This document shows, one piece after another, positions 59,116-64,000 of a stretch of DNA of 64,000 bases. The stretch comes from Phoenix dactylifera (taxonomy: Eukaryota; Streptophyta; Magnoliopsida; Arecales; Arecaceae): contig NW_024067676.1 in the NCBI RefSeq assembly GCF_009389715.1, forward strand, positions 873,501 through 937,500, in the 5' to 3' direction. Positions within the stretch are counted from its first letter, which is position 1; each line of letters starts with the position of its first letter. A program made the translations under genes and the position numbers. The notes under the pieces were generated by a model. It was not told where the DNA came from and ran no database searches. It worked only from the letters and a program-made list of their open reading frames with translations.

Positions 59116-59224
59116 AATAAATAAAATAAAAAGAGGTCCTAAAGCCATCATTAAAGTAAGATAATTAATTCGGCTACCGATCCGGTCAATGGTTCGTGAT
59201 TTGCTGTCCGAATAATAGGCATCC
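59116..59224. other. Short spacer
   Basis: AT-rich sequence between the LINE tail and the GC-rich leader-like segment; nothing recognised. Confidence 0.4.
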
Positions 59225-59770
59225 TTTTGTCCTTGCCGCGTGGATCCCTCGTGACATCACCCCTTACGTCTGGTTCCACGATTCAACGGCCCAGATTAAA
59301 ACACGATCATCCATCGCAGCCGTTGACTTGAGGTCCCATCAGGGATCTAGATGAAGGAGATCTCAGGTCTACCGCCCAAATCCCAATCGAATCATCGCTG
59401 TCGCGACACCGCCACGCCCCAAAATCTTCATGGCTTTCACACCTCCTTTCGCGAGCGGTAATCTTACCTGGACGTGACCGGATCTCGAGAGTCCAACTGG
59501 CTTGAGGCGGGGGAGCCTTCGCCCGCGCCCCCTCTCTGTTTTTTTTTATCATCTCCTTTCTTCGAAGGCGGCTTCTTGTCGGCCAGCGGATCGCTCCCTC
59601 GCCGCCGGTGAGTTCCGATCCGATCCGGCAGCCGGGAAAAGGGAGGGAGAGAATCTCTGAGACGCGGACGCATCGGAGAGCTCGCCGTCGATTTTGATTC
59701 GCCTGTGGATTCGGTCGTGGAGTGCTGGATCCAATCGAGAATTCTTACACTACCTTGCGTTTCCTTCAAG
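59225..59770 (+). other. GC-rich leader-like segment with splice donors, no coding partner seen
   Basis: The composition changes sharply to the GC- and CT-rich type of a plant promoter-leader. It contains CCG|GTGAGT at 59607 and AAG|GTAAGT at 59771, both good donor sites. No plus-strand coding frame of size exists, and the minus-strand frames (59307-59784) look like GC shadows. It could be a non-coding first exon of the transporter gene at 63506, a non-coding RNA, or an orphaned gene 5' end. Confidence 0.4.
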
Positions 59771-60489
59771 GTAAGTGTCTCCAATTAAGAAAGACTATTG
59801 TTAAATTCTTCAAAAAAAATCAAACTTTTGAAATTTATCAATTAATTTATTCCATTTTATTGAAATTAGATAAGTTTTGGCCATCCGATTATGAAAATTG
59901 GTTATGCATTACGTATATCTTGAACTCAAACAATATATTTTGATTGATGTTTTTGGACGAGGTCTTAAGTTGTTACCAATAGTATCAGATCTAGACAAAC
60001 TAAAAATAATTATAGCATACGTCGATTCAGATTGATGCCGAAACTAACACTAATTTATTATATAGGATCACTATATTTGGGTGATGACATTAATTAGCAT
60101 ATGGTGGTTGGTTTGGATACATGAGAGAGGAAGAGAGAGTAGCTTGAAAGTAATGTCGTTAGTTTCATCACTACCCCATCAATAATTATTAGAGTATTTT
60201 TAAAGTATGCACAAACTGTGTTGTGTGCATCCATTGTCGATAAATATGCATGGCCCAAAATAAACCTGGATATCTATATAAAAGTAGAGGTGTAGTTGTT
60301 GCGTAAAATACATGATAGGTTCTTTTTGGGAAAACGAAAGCCAAGTGATTTCCTTAGTGAACCTTCTTTGTCACCCAATTCTTATTTTGAATACTATTTA
60401 GATGATAATTTTGTATAGAAAACACTACTAGTGGAAAAAATACTTTCTAAAATTATTATATGTGAGTCGGTTTAGGGACAAGACCAACG
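59771..60489. other. AT-rich sequence with an LTR-end-like piece
   Basis: At about 59955-59990 the text GACGAGGTCTTAAGTTGTTA, then CCAATAGTATCAGATC, resembles the LTR end plus primer binding site of the TRIM-like unit at 52519. No other part of that unit is clear. The rest is AT-rich without genes. Confidence 0.4.
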
Positions 60490-62298
60490 TGTCACGCTCC
60501 AAATACAAGATATAAAACGGTGATGCTATCGAGAGCTACCACCCATGATAACACAAAGCCAGCAATTATAATCTGTATACAATTCTATTTCAAATAAAAT
60601 ATAACTAAAAGATCCAAATTCATCATCCATTAATTAAATAAATACGAGCTAATTCAAAGCGACTAAATCCAAATTTAAATATCAAAATTCATAACATCGA
60701 AATTCAGAAAATCATCAACTACAAATTTTATAATCAATTAAAGAACTAAAATTTTACTAGAAAATCGCCAAGCTTGCTAGCACGAACTCGAAGTTAGGTC
60801 ATCTTTCATTTCTAGTAACCTCAATTATCTAGAAAGAGACAAAAATAAAAGGACATAAACTACACAGCTTAGTAAGTAAAATTTATACCACCTTACTGGA
60901 TCAAGCTTAAGCTTTTCTATGAACAAGGTATCATTTAAAGACAATAATAAATATTACAAAATAAAATATTTTAAAGTATGATATGATAAAAACAAGTTAT
61001 AAAGCTAATCATGCATGCATAAATAATCAAAATTTCATAAATATAGCTCCAAGTATGTGTACAAATAAAAATCATAAATCTTTCTTTAGCATTTAGTTAT
61101 ATCATAGTTCAAAGTATCGTTCACAGATATTCATGTTAAGATCACTTTATACCCGTAATAGGGCTTGTGTTCATAATCAACAAAGTATCATATTTCGTAT
61201 GCCAACTTTATATCCGTTGGCAAAGCCCGTGTTTGTATGAAATTAGCTTCAGATGTCGATCTTCTCCAATTCTAAAGATCAAACATAGCTATTTGAGAGC
61301 CACTGAAATATTCATATCCTTTTTTTTTTCAAACATATACATAAGTAGTTGGAAAAATACTAAAAGACATGATACAATTAGAACTTCATATACATGCTAT
61401 TTTTATTAAGAATATTCACGGAATCACTTTTTATAATAAGACATAATTTTCATAATGCATACGCTGATCCTTTATTTTACAAAAATGTAATATCATTAAT
61501 CACAAACCATAATATATACATAAACAATATATGATAGTTTGAAAATTAATGAGGAGTATAAGGTTTATTTACTACTTTTATTTTGAACTTTAAAAATTTA
61601 CTAGGTGAATCAGCTAAACTTATTTAAAATATTAAAAACAAAATTAATTTCTGTTCGATGACTTGAATAGAATTAAAAATAATAAGAAATATGGGACGGT
61701 TGGTCGAATGACAGTGTCGGCGGCTTCGAATGACAGACAGTGGAGAGCGGCCGGTAGTGGCAACCGACTGGCAAGAAATCAAAGGAAAAGTTCAGAAAAA
61801 TAAAGAAATATGGAGATTTTTCTTGTTTTTAGCCATTGGCCGCTCATCGGTGGCCATAGTTTCGCTAGAAAGGGCCATAGGGAGGCCGGAGGACTCATCT
61901 AGCGGTTCAGTGTCAAAAGGCGGTGACGTCGATGGCCAAAAAAAAGAAAAATTGGAGTTTGGTTAATTTCTTGCCAATTTCTCTGCCGGTGCCGGTGGTT
62001 TAAGGTCGTAGGGAGAAGAGAAAGCAATGAGAAGGAAGGCCGAAGCTTTGCCTTGGCTCCAGCAGTGTCCTCGGCCTCAATTCCCAACGGGCACAATGAG
62101 AGTAAATAGACAAAGTAGGGGGAAAGAGGGAGAAAAAAAGAAGAAGAGGTGTGATGCTCTTCAATAGAGAGTCCTAAAGGAAAGGGATGCCGTTTTATAG
62201 AGGAGCCCTAGGATCTCGACGATCCTAGAACTCCAGCTTCGTCCCAGAGTCATTGCAGAAGAAGAAGACTCCTAATGGGAGTCTTCCACTGTTGGTCA
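60490..62298 (-). mobile_element. Gypsy-type LTR, minus orientation (candidate solo LTR)
   Basis: The plus strand starts TGTCACGCTCCAAATAC, so the minus-strand LTR would end GGAGCGTGACA, as many monocot gypsy LTRs do. On the minus strand, ACTTACTAAGCTGTGTAG and GTTACTAGAAATGAAAGATG with ACTTCGAGTTCGTGCTAG are phrases I recall from such LTRs. A minus-strand CTATAAAACGGC at 62187-62198 is a fitting LTR TATA box. The upstream boundary near 62298 and a 5 bp target duplication could not be fixed. Frames inside (61167-61409, 61730-62096) are not host genes. Confidence 0.5.
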
Positions 62299-63505
62299 CT
62301 TGCAAAATATGTGCGATTAGCTATTTTGGGCGAGGTATGAGGCCGTCGAATGAACCGACGCATGCCTTCACATAATGTACATTTTAAAAAAAAATTATCC
62401 ACGATTACTGTCCAAATTGATCGAGATTCTATAAAAGAAACATTCCACGGTTGTGGCTAAAAAAAAAAACATTCATTCACAATTATTGTCCATGTTGGCC
62501 GCGATTCTACGAAAGAAACCCTCGACATTTGTGGCTATAATTCCATTTACATAAAAAATTTAAGTATGAATTAAATTCAATAATAAATGACAATGCTGCA
62601 ACATATGCAGGTCACTTTCTTTAATCTAGTGGAGAATGTCATGATGGGGGTACCTAAAAGATCTAACAATTCACATTTATCTCACTATTTGGCATCTAAA
62701 TCAGGTAACAAGTATGACATACAAAAAATTTTCTTAGTCACATTGTATTTTTGTGAATTTATAACAGATAGTTTGACATGGAAGCTACATTTTACACGTC
62801 TCAATGAACTCCATGAGGCTTTCCCCTCTTTCTTACAAAATAAGTAAATATATATGTATAGTTCTTTTTAGTGGGGTATAAATATGCCATAATGTTAATT
62901 TCTCTCGGCTATGCTCGCAACGGCGTCACGTCTTAAGGTTTCCAGCCATACATCTTCGTACTCGGCTTTTCTTTTAATATGTCCAAGACGACAAACTCTT
63001 CGCTCGAGCAACTATTTGTTATGTTATTCTATCCAGTATCTACACAGTTTCCTTCCCCAAGCGTTTGGTATTCCGAATCCCGAAGGAACCGCGTCACACG
63101 CTCTCTCTCTCCCTCTCCTCTTGCTTATCAAGATTGAACGCAATCTTTAAAACGGCAGATAGACTCGCAGATTCCCGGAACCCCATGCACCGAAAAAGCT
63201 CTCCTTCTTTTCCCTCTCCCCCTTCCCTTTCTTTTGAAGGGCAATCATATAGTTACAAAAGTACACACCCACCCCTTCCCAGTTCTCACTATGAAAACAA
63301 AATATTATACTGCTTCAAATCATCTCCGACCCCAATTATGCGAGACTCTTTAGTTGCACTCCCTCACCATGTCTTTTGTTTTCTCACAGGAAGCAGGGAG
63401 GAAGAGATAGCTGAAGCAGGGGAAGCATAGGAAACTCTTATCTCCTTTATTTATTTCATTCATAATTTTTGAACAGCAAGAATAAGGAAATAAGCCACCA
63501 GCACA
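62299..63505 (+). other. Intergenic region and promoter-leader of the ABCC gene
   Basis: No gene is seen to about 62900. From about 63090 the sequence is CT-rich (CTCTCTCTCTCCCTCTCCTC) and looks like promoter or 5' leader. The frames at 62587-62847, 62911-63150 and 63065-63430 lack recognisable features. Confidence 0.5.
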
Positions 63506-64000
63506 ATGGCTTCTTCTTCTTCTTCCTCTTCTTGGTTCAACTCTCTCACGTGCAAGCCCTCCTCCTCGATCCATCAGCCTCTCCAATGGCTCCGCTTCAT
63601 TTTCCTCTCCCCGTGCCCGCAGCGCCTTCTCTTCTCCGCCGTCGACGCCGTTTTCCTACTCCTCTTACTCGCCTTCGCCCTCCACAAGCTCTGCTCCCGC
63701 TTACTCCGCCGCCGTGGAGGCGGCGGAGAACCGGACTCTGACTCGCGTAAGCCTCTGCTGGCCGCGTCCCGGGTCGTTATCCGGACTGACCTCCGGTTCA
63801 AACTCGCCCTCGCGATCTCCTCCCTCTTCGCCGCCTCATACGCCGTACTCCTCGTCCTTGCCCTCACCCGCCTCCCCCGATCCCAGTGGCAGCTCGCCGA
63901 GGCAGCCTTCGTCCTCCTCCAATTCCTCTGTCACACTGCTGCCGCCGCGCTCATCGCCCACGAGAAGCGCTTCCGGGCCGTTACCCACCCGGCCACCCTC
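63506..64000 (+). CDS. ABC transporter, C family (MRP), ABCC4/ABCC14-like, 5' end only
   Basis: The frame is open from ATG 63506 to the window edge (165 codons, no stop) and continues outside. After a Ser run (MASSSSSSSSWFNSL) comes PLQWLRFIFLSPCPQRLLFS, then AVDAVFLLLLLAFALHKL (first membrane segment), KPLLAAS, LALAISSLFAASYAVLLVLA (second) and a third at AEAAFVLLQFLCHTAAAAL, then AHEKRFRAVTHPATL. This is the TMD0 region of plant full-length MRP transporters. The phrase QWLRF..LSPCPQR...SAVD is shared, from memory, with Arabidopsis ABCC4 and ABCC14. Family members are about 1,500 residues and export conjugates or folates across vacuolar or plasma membranes. The nucleotide-binding domains are not in view. 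The exon is very GC-rich. Confidence 0.88.
   Translation, partial: MASSSSSSSWFNSLTCKPSSSIHQPLQWLRFIFLSPCPQRLLFSAVDAVFLLLLLAFALHKLCSRLLRRRGGGGEPDSDSRKPLLAASRVVIRTDLRFKLALAISSLFAASYAVLLVLALTRLPRSQWQLAEAAFVLLQFLCHTAAAALIAHEKRFRAVTHPATL

Overview
This is nuclear DNA from a flowering plant. Genes are split by many canonical GT-AG introns, some several kilobases long. First exons are GC-rich (3204-3800, 40127-40870, 63506-64000) in an AT-rich background, a gradient typical of commelinid monocots. The repeats (gypsy and copia LTR pieces, an Au-type SINE, Tourist-like and hAT-like elements, LINEs with an RNase H domain) also fit a monocot. A palm-like genome is my best guess, but that is inference, because no search could be run.

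Five protein-coding genes can be reconstructed. (1) 3204-6827 (+) is a predicted plastid protein with one membrane segment and a C-terminal domain like that of EMB1703-type proteins. (2) 9843-35395 (+) is a 27-exon, 1,251-residue FHA plus AAA+ ATPase; every exon joins in phase and one intron is GC-AG. (3) 37129-38046 (-) is a three-exon LURP-one-related (LOR) protein. (4) 44614-47472 (+) is an intronless P-class PPR protein with 22 repeats, like Arabidopsis At3g06920. (5) 63506 to the right edge (+) is the start of an ABCC (MRP) transporter of the ABCC4/ABCC14 type. They look like unrelated housekeeping genes with their own promoters; nothing suggests a cluster or shared pathway.

The rest is mostly mobile-element debris. 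1-3200 holds a Tourist-like element filled with TA-rich satellite. The introns of gene 2 hold two Au-type SINE copies, a short poly(A) retroposon, a TACCGG-rich element and microsatellites. 39799-41166 is a complete non-autonomous DNA transposon with terminal inverted repeats and a perfect target duplication. It carries a captured, still open 5' exon of an AP-5 complex beta subunit-like gene and is the most striking object here. 41200-44290 is a decayed gypsy element whose 3' LTR ends about 320 bp before the PPR start codon. 47500-63000 carries a pair of inverted foldback elements, a hAT-type MITE, a TRIM-like LTR unit, copia- and gypsy-like LTR remnants, and two LINE fragments, one with an internal inversion. 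No tRNA, rRNA or CRISPR feature was seen, and I found no evidence of a new multi-gene system.
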